The notes under the pieces: model-generated
The model's input: only the letters and a program-made list of their open reading frames with translations
The model's database searches: none
What the model was told of the DNA's origin: nothing
Position numbers and translations under genes: made by a program
Part shown: one piece after another, positions 37,934-45,983 of the stretch
Layout: each line of letters starts with the position of its first letter
Numbering within the stretch: the first letter of the stretch is position 1
Source of the DNA: Ottowia thiooxydans DSM 14619
Lineage (GTDB): Bacteria; Pseudomonadota; Gammaproteobacteria; Burkholderiales; Burkholderiaceae_C
NCBI RefSeq assembly: GCF_000422885.1
Contig: NZ_AUGX01000027.1
Location: 1-64,000 of the forward strand
DNA length: 64,000 nt
Direction: 5' to 3'

Positions 37934-38800
37934 ATGGCAACATCAAAGACACCAAACCGTTCGACTCCCTCGGCAAAAGCTGCGGAAAAGACGCCTGCCC
38001 AGGGTCGCGAAGCAACGGCGTCAACACGCTCACGGTCACGCAAAGCGTTGCCAGCCTCTGTCGTAAGCGATGGTACGGACGCTCTTCACGTCGATCTGGC
38101 GTTTGCAAAGCCAGACTGGGACAAGCAAACAGATAATGCTGTGCGCCCACTCTGGGAAATCGCCGCATTGGCAATGGGCATAGACCCCGTCTCTAAGGGC
38201 GTCACGGCCAGACGAAAGCTTGATTCAGAATGGGCAGCCGCGTACCTTAGGCTGGTAACGGCCATGTGCGATGCGCTTTCACCGAAGCGTGGTGGCGGCA
38301 TTTACTATGACCCTACCAAGCCAGCCAACATTTCCCGCATAGGCAATAAGAAGGACTTGAAATTCGTTCGCGTCGATGCCGCAAGCGCCACTGCATTCGT
38401 GGTGAACGTTCGTAAACATACACCTCAACCACCAGAGTTTGCCCAACTGCAAACGTTGCTGGCGCATGCGGCAACTCCAGAAAATACCTCAATCCCAAAA
38501 TTCGAGGCAAGTGAGCAATCAACACCTCCTAAAAAATCGCAAGAACAAGCCAATGAAACAAAGGCCAGCAAAATCTTGATGACTTTGCTGTACATCGTCG
38601 TGGAGCAAGAGATGGGAGGCTGGGCTGACGCGGATACCGCACAGCGAGGGATCGTTGTCAACAAGATACTCAAACATCTTGATCGTCACGAGATTCGTTC
38701 AACACGCGGCATGAGTCCTGATGCTATCGAAGACTTACTTGACATGGGTATGGGCCTTGCACCTTTGCGCTTGCCACCCTCTGTCAACGTGCATAAATAG
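37934..38800 (+). CDS. Hypothetical accessory protein
   Basis: 288 residues of no family I recognise. The first ~60 are low-complexity and basic (serine, alanine, lysine, arginine). A compact middle (about 70-165) includes WDKQTDNAVRPLWEIAALAMGIDP and SEWAAAYLRLVTAMCDAL. The C-terminal helical part has KILMTLLYIVVEQEMGGWAD. No membrane segment or catalytic motif is obvious. I start at ATG 37934. It is the first gene after tRNA-Arg and lies upstream of alpA, so it may be a regulator or structural protein of the element. Confidence 0.6.
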   Translation: MATSKTPNRSTPSAKAAEKTPAQGREATASTRSRSRKALPASVVSDGTDALHVDLAFAKPDWDKQTDNAVRPLWEIAALAMGIDPVSKGVTARRKLDSEWAAAYLRLVTAMCDALSPKRGGGIYYDPTKPANISRIGNKKDLKFVRVDAASATAFVVNVRKHTPQPPEFAQLQTLLAHAATPENTSIPKFEASEQSTPPKKSQEQANETKASKILMTLLYIVVEQEMGGWADADTAQRGIVVNKILKHLDRHEIRSTRGMSPDAIEDLLDMGMGLAPLRLPPSVNVHK

Positions 38801-38984
38801 CGCACCACAGTAGTGCCTGCCGCCCTCATGGATTCATCGGGAATCCATGATGAATCCATCGGCCCTAGCTCAAATTCAGCCAGAAACTCGCTTCATCGTT
38901 CAGGGAAATCTGACGAGGTTTTCCACGATGCAGGCGAGTCTGACGAGGCTCTCCGAAAGCTTAAGTAACTTTTTGGAGCCCACT

Positions 38985-39203
38985 ATGGAGCAAATTCTGA
39001 ATGATGCGCTTATCCGTAAGCGCGAGGTGCTGAAAATGACCGGCTGGTCGAACAGTACACTTTACAACCGTATTGCTGCGAAGCAGTTTAAGGTTGGTGT
39101 CAAGATTGGCCCACGCATGGTCGCGTGGCCCCTGAGCGAGGTGCAGAACCACATTACTCAGCTTATCAACCAACGCGACCAGAAGCAAGGAGAGTTGGCA
39201 TGA
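38985..39203 (+). CDS. AlpA-type phage/element regulatory protein
   Basis: A 72-residue small DNA-binding protein: ALIRKREVLKMTGWSNSTLYNRIAAKQFKVGVKIGPRMVAWPLSEVQNH. This is the winged/MerR-like helix-turn-helix of AlpA, which in prophages and integrative elements activates excision or element genes. The ATG at 38985 gives the normal family length. Its stop overlaps the next start by four bases (ATGA). Confidence 0.85.
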   Translation: MEQILNDALIRKREVLKMTGWSNSTLYNRIAAKQFKVGVKIGPRMVAWPLSEVQNHITQLINQRDQKQGELA

Positions 39204-40189
39204 AAAACCGCTTTCCTCAACACATGGCTGTGTCGTCCGGTTTCATCATCTTTGGCGCAAACAATCAGGACATCGCTGCCGACGCTCGTTTGGTAGCAGT
39301 TGATCTGGTGATGAACGACAGCGACGCTCTCGGGCCAAGCTTCGGTGGCCGCAATAAAGTCATTTCTATGTATCCCGGAAATCGCTATCAACAGAATAGC
39401 ATTCAGGCGTACCGCAATTTCTGCGGGGCACCGCCAGAAGGGGTTGAACATGAAATTGTGATGGTCGATAGTCGCAAGAGCAACTTCAATTTTTGTAGCG
39501 ATGAAGCGTCAGGAATTTTGACTAGCAAGATTCGTGAGGCAGGAAAAACTGGTCAAAAGACAGCCATCGTTTTTGGTCAGCCTGTTACCAATACCAACAG
39601 CATGTTGTTTGCAGATACGCTCGGCCATTTCCGGCAGGAGGCAGCAGCTTCAGATGTGCTGTTGATTGCAATTTTTACCAACCCCGATGGGTTTGACGAT
39701 ACCGAACTCCCTAATGTGTGTGAGGAATATTTTGGCATTCGGGAAGCAGTACCAGACTTTGACCAAGACACTGCCATGGTGTTTGAGTGTGAAAGTCTGA
39801 AGGGGTTGCGCCGCTTCGGCATGGGGCAAACCATGTGCAGTATCAGCTATGCGAATCGACGCATCCAACACAAGTTCACTGCTTTTGTAAGTACCGAACC
39901 TCGGGATCGGGCCATGTGGTACTTGCAATGTGCAGGCCGTGCCAATGTGGATATTGCCAAAGCCTTGAAAGTTCACCCGTCAACAGTGACACGGACATTG
40001 CAAAAGCTGCCGCGCAATGAACCAGTGGTGAAGTCGGAGGACTGGCTGGAAAAAATGCTTACACACCTGCGATGCCTTGAAGATGGTGGGGCTGCATCGC
40101 GTGACACCCATTCGCCTAAATCTATGTGGGTAGACAATGACGACGAGCTTGATGACGCTGAGTGTGATGACGACGATGAGGAATGTTGA
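39200..40189 (+). CDS. Element protein with C-terminal HTH, possibly RecA/RepA-like fold
   Basis: 329 residues, translationally coupled to alpA. The middle part alternates hydrophobic strands and helices as in RecA/RepA-like NTPases (KTAIVFGQPVTNTNSMLFADTL, ASDVLLIAIFTNPDGFDD), but I do not see an intact Walker A. A helix-turn-helix follows (NVDIAKALKVHPSTVTRTLQKL, about 262-283), and the tail is extremely acidic (DDELDDAECDDDDEE). It may be a replication or partition factor of the element. The fold is only an impression. Confidence 0.55.
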   Translation: MKNRFPQHMAVSSGFIIFGANNQDIAADARLVAVDLVMNDSDALGPSFGGRNKVISMYPGNRYQQNSIQAYRNFCGAPPEGVEHEIVMVDSRKSNFNFCSDEASGILTSKIREAGKTGQKTAIVFGQPVTNTNSMLFADTLGHFRQEAAASDVLLIAIFTNPDGFDDTELPNVCEEYFGIREAVPDFDQDTAMVFECESLKGLRRFGMGQTMCSISYANRRIQHKFTAFVSTEPRDRAMWYLQCAGRANVDIAKALKVHPSTVTRTLQKLPRNEPVVKSEDWLEKMLTHLRCLEDGGAASRDTHSPKSMWVDNDDELDDAECDDDDEEC

Positions 40190-40218
40190 TCTGAACAAGT
40201 CAACATAAATCATTGCAA

Positions 40219-40265
40219 CAGGGCATCGCAACTTGCGCAATCGACGCAACGCTCGCGATGCCCTG
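40219..40265. repeat. Perfect 11-bp inverted repeat with iteron-like loop
   Basis: CAGGGCATCGC (40219-40229) and GCGATGCCCTG (40255-40265) are exact inverted copies around a 25-base centre. That centre (40228-40252) matches 43163-43187 at 22 of 25 positions. A second, nested hairpin (AAGCGGA/TCCGCTT outer stem, TCCGC/GCGGA inner stem) lies at 40322-40363, just before the next gene. Confidence 0.75.
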
Positions 40266-40394
40266 AATGATTCCGGTGCCAATAAACGGCATCTGATTTA
40301 GTAACCCATAGACCACGGCAAAAGCGGATAGAACAAGTCCGCCGGGCGGAGCTTTGTCCGCTTGCCTTGGTCAGTAACCAAACAGGAAATCAAT

Positions 40395-41267
40395 ATGGCT
40401 GAATTTACAAAAATCGAGTGGACGGGAAAGGCTGGAAAAACTTTTAATCCATGGTGGGGCTGCGTCAAGGTCAGCGCAGGTTGCGACCACTGCTACGCCA
40501 ACTCATGGGCAAACCGCATGGGGCACGATGTTTGGGGGCCGCATGCAGATCGTCGCCTTTTAAGTGAAAGCAACTGGAAGCAGCCACTCAAGTGGAACAA
40601 GAAAGCTGAAGAAGCCGGAGAACGCCATAAGGTGTTCTGCGCTTCGATGGCTGATGTGTTTGAAAACCGTCCTGACTTGATCGAACCGCGCCAACGGGTC
40701 TTCGACCTCATCGACGAGACGCCTGCATTGGACTGGTTGGTGCTGACCAAACGCCCGCAGAACATCAAGAAGCTTATTCCCAAAAACTACGACTACCCGC
40801 CCAACCTGTGGCTGGGTACAAGCGTGGAAAACCAAGATGCAGCAGACAAGCGTATTCGCTACCTGTTGGAACATGGCCGTGCTGCGGTACGCTTCCTTTC
40901 GTGTGAACCGCTCTTGGGGCCAGTGGACATTCGCAAGTACCTTCAGCCAGCGGCCAACGGTGCCAAGATTGATTGGGTCATTGCCGGTGGTGAAGCTGGT
41001 GGTCATTCACGCCCCATGAATCCGCTGTGGGCGAAAAGCCTGATTGAGCAATGCCAAGACACCGGAACACCAGTGTTCTACAAGCAATGGGGCGATTACG
41101 TGCCCTTGAAGCGTGTTAGCGGTGATGGAAAGACCTATCGCACGATTCCGGTATTCAAGGCTAATGGTGATGAGATTCCGATGGCACGGGTTGGCAAAAA
41201 AGCCGCTGGCCGCGCAATCCTTGGGCGCGAATGGAGTGAGTTCCCGGTCACGTCGCTTTCCGCCTGA
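40395..41267 (+). CDS. Phage Gp37/Gp68 family protein (DUF5131)
   Basis: 290 residues. It starts with FTKIEWTGKAGKTFNPWWGC and has the family's cysteine cluster WWGCVKVSAGCDHCYA (C-x5-C-x2-C), then KVFCASMADVFE, WLVLTKRPQNI, LSCEPLLGPVD and WVIAGGEAGGHSRPM. The fold is a TIM-barrel/radical-SAM-like protein common in phages and mobile elements, and its role is unsettled. A three-Cys-motif partner (TcmP) often lies beside it, but none is evident here. ATG 40395 follows an AGGA-containing leader. Confidence 0.85.
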   Translation: MAEFTKIEWTGKAGKTFNPWWGCVKVSAGCDHCYANSWANRMGHDVWGPHADRRLLSESNWKQPLKWNKKAEEAGERHKVFCASMADVFENRPDLIEPRQRVFDLIDETPALDWLVLTKRPQNIKKLIPKNYDYPPNLWLGTSVENQDAADKRIRYLLEHGRAAVRFLSCEPLLGPVDIRKYLQPAANGAKIDWVIAGGEAGGHSRPMNPLWAKSLIEQCQDTGTPVFYKQWGDYVPLKRVSGDGKTYRTIPVFKANGDEIPMARVGKKAAGRAILGREWSEFPVTSLSA

Positions 41268-41582
41268 TGTAGGTGCCCCCGGATGCTGGCGAGATGCTGG
41301 TGTTCGGGGTCACAACCTTTTGGGAATTCAAAAGCCATATTGCGGTGGCTAATTTCAGAAAGTGCCAACGACCGCTAGCTTGGTGTTCAAAGTCGCTGTA
41401 AAACATCGCCTTTGGCAATACGTCAATGCAGTTTTTGTCAATGTCCCTCTGAATTGGTTGTTCCGGCATCACAAACGCCAACGACCGCTAGGTCAACAGG
41501 CAATCGACAAGCAACTTTGTGCAGTTGAGGCTCACAACACAGTCAACGGGTGCCTCAACTGCCCAATTTAATGGATTTCAAC
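41268..41582. other. Intergenic region with direct and inverted repeats upstream of the Rep-like gene
   Basis: No gene is seen in 315 bases. The 15-mer GCCAACGACCGCTAG occurs twice, at 41364-41378 and 41477-41491 (113 bases apart). A perfect 11-bp inverted repeat GCAGTTGAGGC / GCCTCAACTGC (41521-41531 and 41552-41562) lies directly before the start of the next gene. This is the kind of architecture expected for a control or origin region. Confidence 0.6.
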
Positions 41583-42950
41583 ATGAAGAAGACCGTGACA
41601 AAACACACCAATAAGAACACTATACGTAGTAGTAATGGGAGTAGATTCATTGGCAGTCATAACCTAGATGTTGATGATTACTTCAAGGATCTAGATGAGA
41701 CAGATGAACCAGCAGGCAAGACCAGTAGCTCAATGCACGATGGCACCATCAAAGCCAAGAGCAGCAAGGTCACACCAGCCTGCATTGCGGGCTACCCGCT
41801 GCATGTGCTGGACGCGGATGGTCAACGCCCCGTCAAGGCGCTTCGCCGGAGTCGTGTAGCGGCAGGCAAAACATCTAGTACCAGCAAATTGCAGCGGGAG
41901 CCTGCGCCCAATATCAGCAGCAACAAGCCTGTGGTGGTCGGTACTGACAAGCTGCATTTCTCTGTGCCCGTATCCAAGTCTCAATTAGACCGCGCTGTGG
42001 AAGTGGCCTTGCTTATGGTGAAGCTGAAGGAGAAGCCTCTAACGCACCGCAGCGTCAAGGCTGAATGGTTCCGTCACAAGTTTGTCTACACCTTTGGCAG
42101 TCATACTTATGCCAAGCCCTGCCAGGCTGTGCTGAAAATGGAAGCCACGAACCCCAAAGTGAAACTGGCGATGGAAGTGGACATTAACCCTAACCGGATG
42201 ACTGCCTCTGACGTATCGGAGTGGATTGCCCTGTGGAAAGAACTGTTTGCTTTGCATCCCCGTGAACTCGCCCAACAGATTGGAGTCATGCGTATCGACC
42301 ATAACGCGGATTGCCCGTTCCGCACAGATGACCTCATCATTGATTTTGACGGTGCAAGGATGGGCGAAAAATACTACGTCAAAACCGACACCGGAGCCAA
42401 GATTCAAACAAGTTACGCAGGTGGCGCAAAGTCCGCTGAACGCTTGTCAGTTTACGACCAAGATGGCCGTGAAGCCTTCTTAGAAGCGCAGGCTCGTGCT
42501 GCTGGTCATCACCAAGATGAGGCGCACGCAGACGATGCGCTCATCCATTTGAAGAAGGTAGCAGGCGGCGAACGTACCCGTGTTGAAGTGCGCCGGGTGT
42601 TTGAAGGCAACCACCCCAAAGTATCCGAGCTAGGTGCTATCGCTGATCCGTTTGGCAGCGTCAGCGTCTATCACGTTGATCGTAGCAAGGCAAAGCGTCT
42701 TGACGTTGAGTTCGTTGCCTTCCTCGACAGTGTGCGTGTGCGCGGTGTCAACGGTGCGGGTCGGTACTTGGTCAAAGCATGTGGCAACACCAAGGAAGCC
42801 AAGACCAAAGTTCAGGCATTTGAGCGCCAGCTTGCTCGCCTTGCAGCGCCGTGGTGGCCTCCGCAGGACTTCAACGCTAGCGCCTTGGATTTGCTGAAGT
42901 CTTTGCCAATTTGGGAGTTTTTGAGCCCGACAAATGGTCGTAAAAAATAG
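41583..42950 (+). CDS. Replication-initiation-factor-like protein
   Basis: 455 residues. A disordered basic N-terminus (about 1-115) precedes a folded region. MRIDHNADCPF (about 237-247), then the run around GAKIQTSYAGGAKSAERLSVYDQDGREAF (about 278-306) and a later RVEVRR strand are reminiscent of Rep_trans-type initiators, where a fixed R-x-D, an xxYxGS-like strand and a YDK motif are conserved. If so, it nicks or recognises an origin on the integrative element. The match is by eye and several key residues vary. ATG 41571 is an alternative start. Confidence 0.5.
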   Translation: MKKTVTKHTNKNTIRSSNGSRFIGSHNLDVDDYFKDLDETDEPAGKTSSSMHDGTIKAKSSKVTPACIAGYPLHVLDADGQRPVKALRRSRVAAGKTSSTSKLQREPAPNISSNKPVVVGTDKLHFSVPVSKSQLDRAVEVALLMVKLKEKPLTHRSVKAEWFRHKFVYTFGSHTYAKPCQAVLKMEATNPKVKLAMEVDINPNRMTASDVSEWIALWKELFALHPRELAQQIGVMRIDHNADCPFRTDDLIIDFDGARMGEKYYVKTDTGAKIQTSYAGGAKSAERLSVYDQDGREAFLEAQARAAGHHQDEAHADDALIHLKKVAGGERTRVEVRRVFEGNHPKVSELGAIADPFGSVSVYHVDRSKAKRLDVEFVAFLDSVRVRGVNGAGRYLVKACGNTKEAKTKVQAFERQLARLAAPWWPPQDFNASALDLLKSLPIWEFLSPTNGRKK

Positions 42951-43248
42951 CGCCTTATGACATCAAAAAAGACGTTGATGGCATCTACACATGGTGACGA
43001 TTTGACCCCCTCAACGACCATCTCAGCAGACCAGTTGATGGCCTCAATGGGGTGGTTTGCCGGGGCAAACAGCAACGTAGCCTGAACGGCAGTCATTGCG
43101 TGATTGACATCAATTTGGCCACTGCATCTGATGATGCATTGCACAGGCCATCCGCAATCCGTGCAACTTACGCAATCCGCGCAACGCCGGCCCAGAAACG
43201 TGCCGCCTCGGCTAATTTGAGCGCATCGTAACCAAGCTTGTAACAACC
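42951..43248. other. Intergenic region with iteron-like repeats
   Basis: About 300 bases without a supported gene. Two 15-mers, CGCAATCCGTGCAAC (43153-43167) and CGCAATCCGCGCAAC (43171-43185), are spaced 18 bases apart. A related copy, CGCAATCGACGCAAC, is at 40237-40251. A small hairpin TGCATC-TGAT-GATGCA lies just upstream at about 43126-43141. This resembles a Rep/Par binding region. Confidence 0.5.
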
Positions 43249-43440
43249 ATGACCACAGTCAACAACAAAACGCCGTATCCGAAACAGAAGACGACACCCC
43301 CGTCAGAAGCTTATCGACGCAGCCCGTACCGTGAAGCCACCACGGTTGTTCGTGTCCCTGAAAGTCTGCTGCCCACTGTGTACCAACTCCTTGACCAAGC
43401 GCGGCAGGATGTTGAAGACGCTGCATGGCTTGAACGTTAA
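43249..43440 (+). CDS. Small hypothetical protein
   Basis: 63 residues. A basic, proline-rich N-terminus (NNKTPYPKQKTTPPSEAYRRSP) is followed by a predicted helix pair (TTVVRVPESLLPTVYQLLDQARQDVED). The second half resembles ribbon-helix-helix or small plasmid stability proteins, where a strand (VVRVPESL) precedes helices. No firm family. It sits between the iteron-like repeats and mqsR. Confidence 0.5.
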   Translation: MTTVNNKTPYPKQKTTPPSEAYRRSPYREATTVVRVPESLLPTVYQLLDQARQDVEDAAWLER

Positions 43441-43478
43441 CCTACTTGCAAAATAAACCAACTTGGTTATAATTCGTT

Positions 43479-43781
43479 ATGGAGAAAAGTACCCCTCACT
43501 GTAAGCTGGCCGTTGTTCAGTCGCTGGTCGAAGGCGGTAATGTCAGGGCGACAGCAAGCGCGTTCGGTGGGGCTCTTGAGCTTGGCATCAATGACTTGAC
43601 CGGCATGTGTGCAGTGGTCATGTCTCTGACCACTGCCAACTTCTACAAAAGCATGACGACCCATGCGGATCACCGTGTTTGGCAGGACGTGTACCAAGCC
43701 AAGACCGCCAGCGGCGCTGAGGTGTATCTCAAGCTGACTGTCATCGACGACGTTTTGATTGTTTCATTCAAGGAGCTGTGA
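43479..43781 (+). CDS. mqsR: Type II toxin MqsR
   Basis: A 100-residue toxin of the MqsR/GCU-specific RNase family. It has KCLAVVQ-like KLAVVQSLVEGGNVRAT at the start, then ALELGINDLTGMCAVVMSLTTANFYKSMTTHAD, and VYLKLTVIDDVLIVSFKEL at the end. In E. coli this RelE-fold enzyme cuts mRNA at GCU and affects persistence and biofilm. The antitoxin MqsA follows at once, and the toxin-first order is the family's hallmark. Confidence 0.9.
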   Translation: MEKSTPHCKLAVVQSLVEGGNVRATASAFGGALELGINDLTGMCAVVMSLTTANFYKSMTTHADHRVWQDVYQAKTASGAEVYLKLTVIDDVLIVSFKEL

Positions 43782-43783
43782 CC

Positions 43784-44185
43784 ATGAAATGCCCATGCTG
43801 TGGAGCGGCTGAACTGATCCACGATACCCGCGACATGCCCTATGTCTACAAGGGCGAAAGCACCACCATCCCCACCGTGACAGGAGACTTCTGTCCTGCC
43901 TGCGGCGAAGTCGTCTTGAACCGCGAACATGGTGACCGATACAGCGAATTACTTGGGGCGTTTCAGCGACAAGTGAACGCAGCTTACGTTGACCCCGGCT
44001 ACATCGCCAAGGTTCGCAAGAAGCTCGACCTTGACCAACGTGAAGCTGCCGATATTTTCGGCGGCGGCGTGAACGCTTTTTCCCGCTACGAAAACGGCAA
44101 GACCAAACCACCGCTGGCACTGGTCAAGCTGTTGAAGGTGCTGGATAGGCACCCCGATTTGCTGAGCGAAGTCAGAGCGGCGTAG
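43784..44185 (+). CDS. mqsA: Antitoxin MqsA
   Basis: A 133-residue two-domain antitoxin. The N-terminal zinc-binding domain has MKCPCCG and DFCPACGEVVL (two CxxC pairs), and the C-terminal helix-turn-helix is LDLDQREAADIFGGGVNAFSRYENGKTKPP. The zinc domain caps the toxin and the HTH represses the operon. ATG 43784 lies two bases after the toxin stop, with AGGAG upstream; a GTG two codons earlier is unlikely. Confidence 0.92.
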   Translation: MKCPCCGAAELIHDTRDMPYVYKGESTTIPTVTGDFCPACGEVVLNREHGDRYSELLGAFQRQVNAAYVDPGYIAKVRKKLDLDQREAADIFGGGVNAFSRYENGKTKPPLALVKLLKVLDRHPDLLSEVRAA

Positions 44186-44220
44186 AGCGCCCCCAGTGAT
44201 CTGACAAAGGCGTTGCGGAA

Positions 44221-44508
44221 ATGAAAACCCGACTTGTTGACGGCGTTGAAGTTCATCGTGGTTCCGGCAACGTGTTTGCTGACCTTGGCCTAGCTGATGC
44301 TGAAAAACTCAAGATCAAAACTGGCTTGGTGATCGAAATCAGGAAAGCCATGAAAAGCTTTGGCCTGAGCCAACAAGAAGCTGCAAAACGGATGGGCATC
44401 ATTCAGCCCAAGGTCTCTGACATGATGAGTGGTGACTTCACCAACCTGTCTGAGCGTAAGCTGATGGACTGCCTAACGCGGCTAGTTGAAATAGAACATT
44501 CAAGTTGA
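44221..44508 (+). CDS. XRE-family helix-turn-helix protein (HigA-like)
   Basis: A 95-residue DNA-binding protein: NVFADLGLADAEKLKIKTGLVIEIRKAMKSFGLSQQEAAKRMGIIQPKVSDMMSGDFTNLSERKLMDCL. This is the single-domain XRE type usually paired with a RelE-like toxin. No toxin gene is adjacent, as MqsRA lies just upstream. The C-terminus (TRLVEIEHSS) departs from the typical GYDIEI ending, so the last few codons may be frameshifted. Confidence 0.75.
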   Translation: MKTRLVDGVEVHRGSGNVFADLGLADAEKLKIKTGLVIEIRKAMKSFGLSQQEAAKRMGIIQPKVSDMMSGDFTNLSERKLMDCLTRLVEIEHSS

Positions 44509-44515
44509 CAGCCCC

Positions 44516-44707
44516 ATGAGTAAAACTGACCATCGTATTCAGCCTGTTTCTACTGGCGCTGACCTGGCTGCTTTGCGTGAAGCAAGCAGTTCATTGGATA
44601 TGCTGCTGCAGGAGAATGGCGCTGACGTTGAGAATCTGGTCGCGGAATTTGATGCCATGCGCAAGGCCGATTCGTCATTAAGCGTGCCGACGACTACAAC
44701 AGGCTAG
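44516..44707 (+). CDS. Small hypothetical protein
   Basis: 63 residues, mainly acidic and helical (LAALREASSSLDMLLQENGADVENLVAEFDAMRK). It starts 7 bases after the HTH gene and overlaps the end of the convergent integrase by 14 bases. It has no clear ribosome binding site and no recognised family. It could be a genuine third gene of the HTH unit or a chance frame. Confidence 0.35.
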   Translation: MSKTDHRIQPVSTGADLAALREASSSLDMLLQENGADVENLVAEFDAMRKADSSLSVPTTTTG

Positions 44708-45695
44708 GGATTTTTCTTCGCGCCACCGGGCGGATGTACTTCGCCAAAGTCACGTCGGACTTGTGCCCGGTTTGCTCACGTATCTGCCACGGCTGTAAAC
44801 CTTTTTCCGCTGCGCTCGTGCAGTAGCCAGCCCTCAAGCTGTGGCCGCTGACTTTTTTGGAGTCGCCGCCCACACTCGCCACTGATGCCTTCACCACCAG
44901 CGCCACCGATTGTGGTGATAACCCATGCCGTGCAATGCGGTCATGGCGGGTGACGGCACGAAAAACATACCCCTCTTTGATACCTGCGATTTCCAGCCAG
45001 TTCACCAAGGCACGCACCGGGCAGCGGTCGCCGTTGGCATGGGGAATGAACACGGTTCGGCCTTGACGCTCTTGGTCAGTCTTTGAGGATGGCAAGAAAA
45101 TTTCTAAACCATTGGGCAGGTGCGTAATGTGCTCCACCATCACGCCGACAAGTTCTGACCTGCGCATGGCTGATGCAAACCCCACCAACAAAAGTGCGCG
45201 ATCCCGTGCCGCTTTGACTGGCATCTTTTGGCGGTCGATCATCACCAGCGCGGCCAACAAGTCGTCTTTGACCATTGGCTGTACTTGCCGTTGCTTGGTG
45301 CCCAACGTGCGGCGAATGCCCTGCATCACACGTTTGACGGTTTCGCTTTGGGCTGGGGATTCGAGATTTTTCTCAAGGTGAGCCTTGTGAATGGCGGTCA
45401 GTCGGCGCTCGATGGTCGCCACGGATAATTTTTCTGCACACGAGGCCAGGTATTCGGCCAAAACAGCAGGGCTGGCCGGAATGGCCCCGCCATTGGCGGA
45501 AAAATGTTTCAAGTCTGAGGCGTATGCGCGTTTTGTTGCGCTTGACTGACTGGCAGCAATGAAGCGGTCAGCAGTGGCAGAAAAACCGTCTAAAACGGCC
45601 TCTGGCGGCTTTGCTGGCACTCGGTTGGTAGTTGCTGTGGTCTTGGTCGCTTTGGTGGCTGTAGCGCCTGCTTTTTGCGTGGAAATTTTGGTCAT
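44694..45695 (-). CDS. Tyrosine recombinase/site-specific integrase
   Basis: About 333 residues. An alanine/lysine/threonine-rich leader is followed by a SAM-like core-binding domain (SSATKRAYASDLKHFSANGG) and a C-terminal catalytic domain. Visible catalytic positions are R in SAMRRSELVGV, H-x-x-R in HSLRAGYC, the later H in GHKSDVT, and Y in LAKYIR. It presumably integrates and excises the element. I start at ATG 45695; the open frame extends 40 codons further. An inverted repeat flanks its 5' side. Confidence 0.85.
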   Translation of the reverse strand: MTKISTQKAGATATKATKTTATTNRVPAKPPEAVLDGFSATADRFIAASQSSATKRAYASDLKHFSANGGAIPASPAVLAEYLASCAEKLSVATIERRLTAIHKAHLEKNLESPAQSETVKRVMQGIRRTLGTKQRQVQPMVKDDLLAALVMIDRQKMPVKAARDRALLLVGFASAMRRSELVGVMVEHITHLPNGLEIFLPSSKTDQERQGRTVFIPHANGDRCPVRALVNWLEIAGIKEGYVFRAVTRHDRIARHGLSPQSVALVVKASVASVGGDSKKVSGHSLRAGYCTSAAEKGLQPWQIREQTGHKSDVTLAKYIRPVARRKIPSLL

Positions 45696-45983
45696 TTTGA
45701 AGGGCTTTCTGGCAGTCGATAACTGTGTCTTATCGCTACCTGAGGTTTGAGAAAAATTCCCCGCACCCATAGGCGTGCAGACGTGCGAAATCAGCACGCG
45801 CCAAGGGCATGACAAGAAAAAAACAAGTGGGGAATTAGGGAGAAAACCAAACCAACGCAGGGCGCGTCAGTTCATTAACCTCGCTATTGCGGCGAAATAT
45901 TCAGTGAGTGTTGCAGGTTTTTCATCGAGAAGCAACAGTAAATTTTTACCGCTAGGCCTAATTTGTGGAGTGAATCGCCACCA
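45696..45983. other. Region upstream of the integrase with an inverted repeat
   Basis: AATTCCCC (45755-45762) and GGGGAATT (45829-45836) are inverted copies 66 bases apart. Between them lies CGTGC-GAAATCA-GCACG (45782-45798). Such symmetric sites next to a tyrosine recombinase gene are candidates for the recombination or control site. No gene is supported here. Confidence 0.45.

Noticed and set aside
43126-43187. Possible CRISPR array in the repeated CGCAATCC region
   Set aside because: Only two to three short degenerate copies with 3-base spacers; the layout is iteron-like and no cas genes are present.
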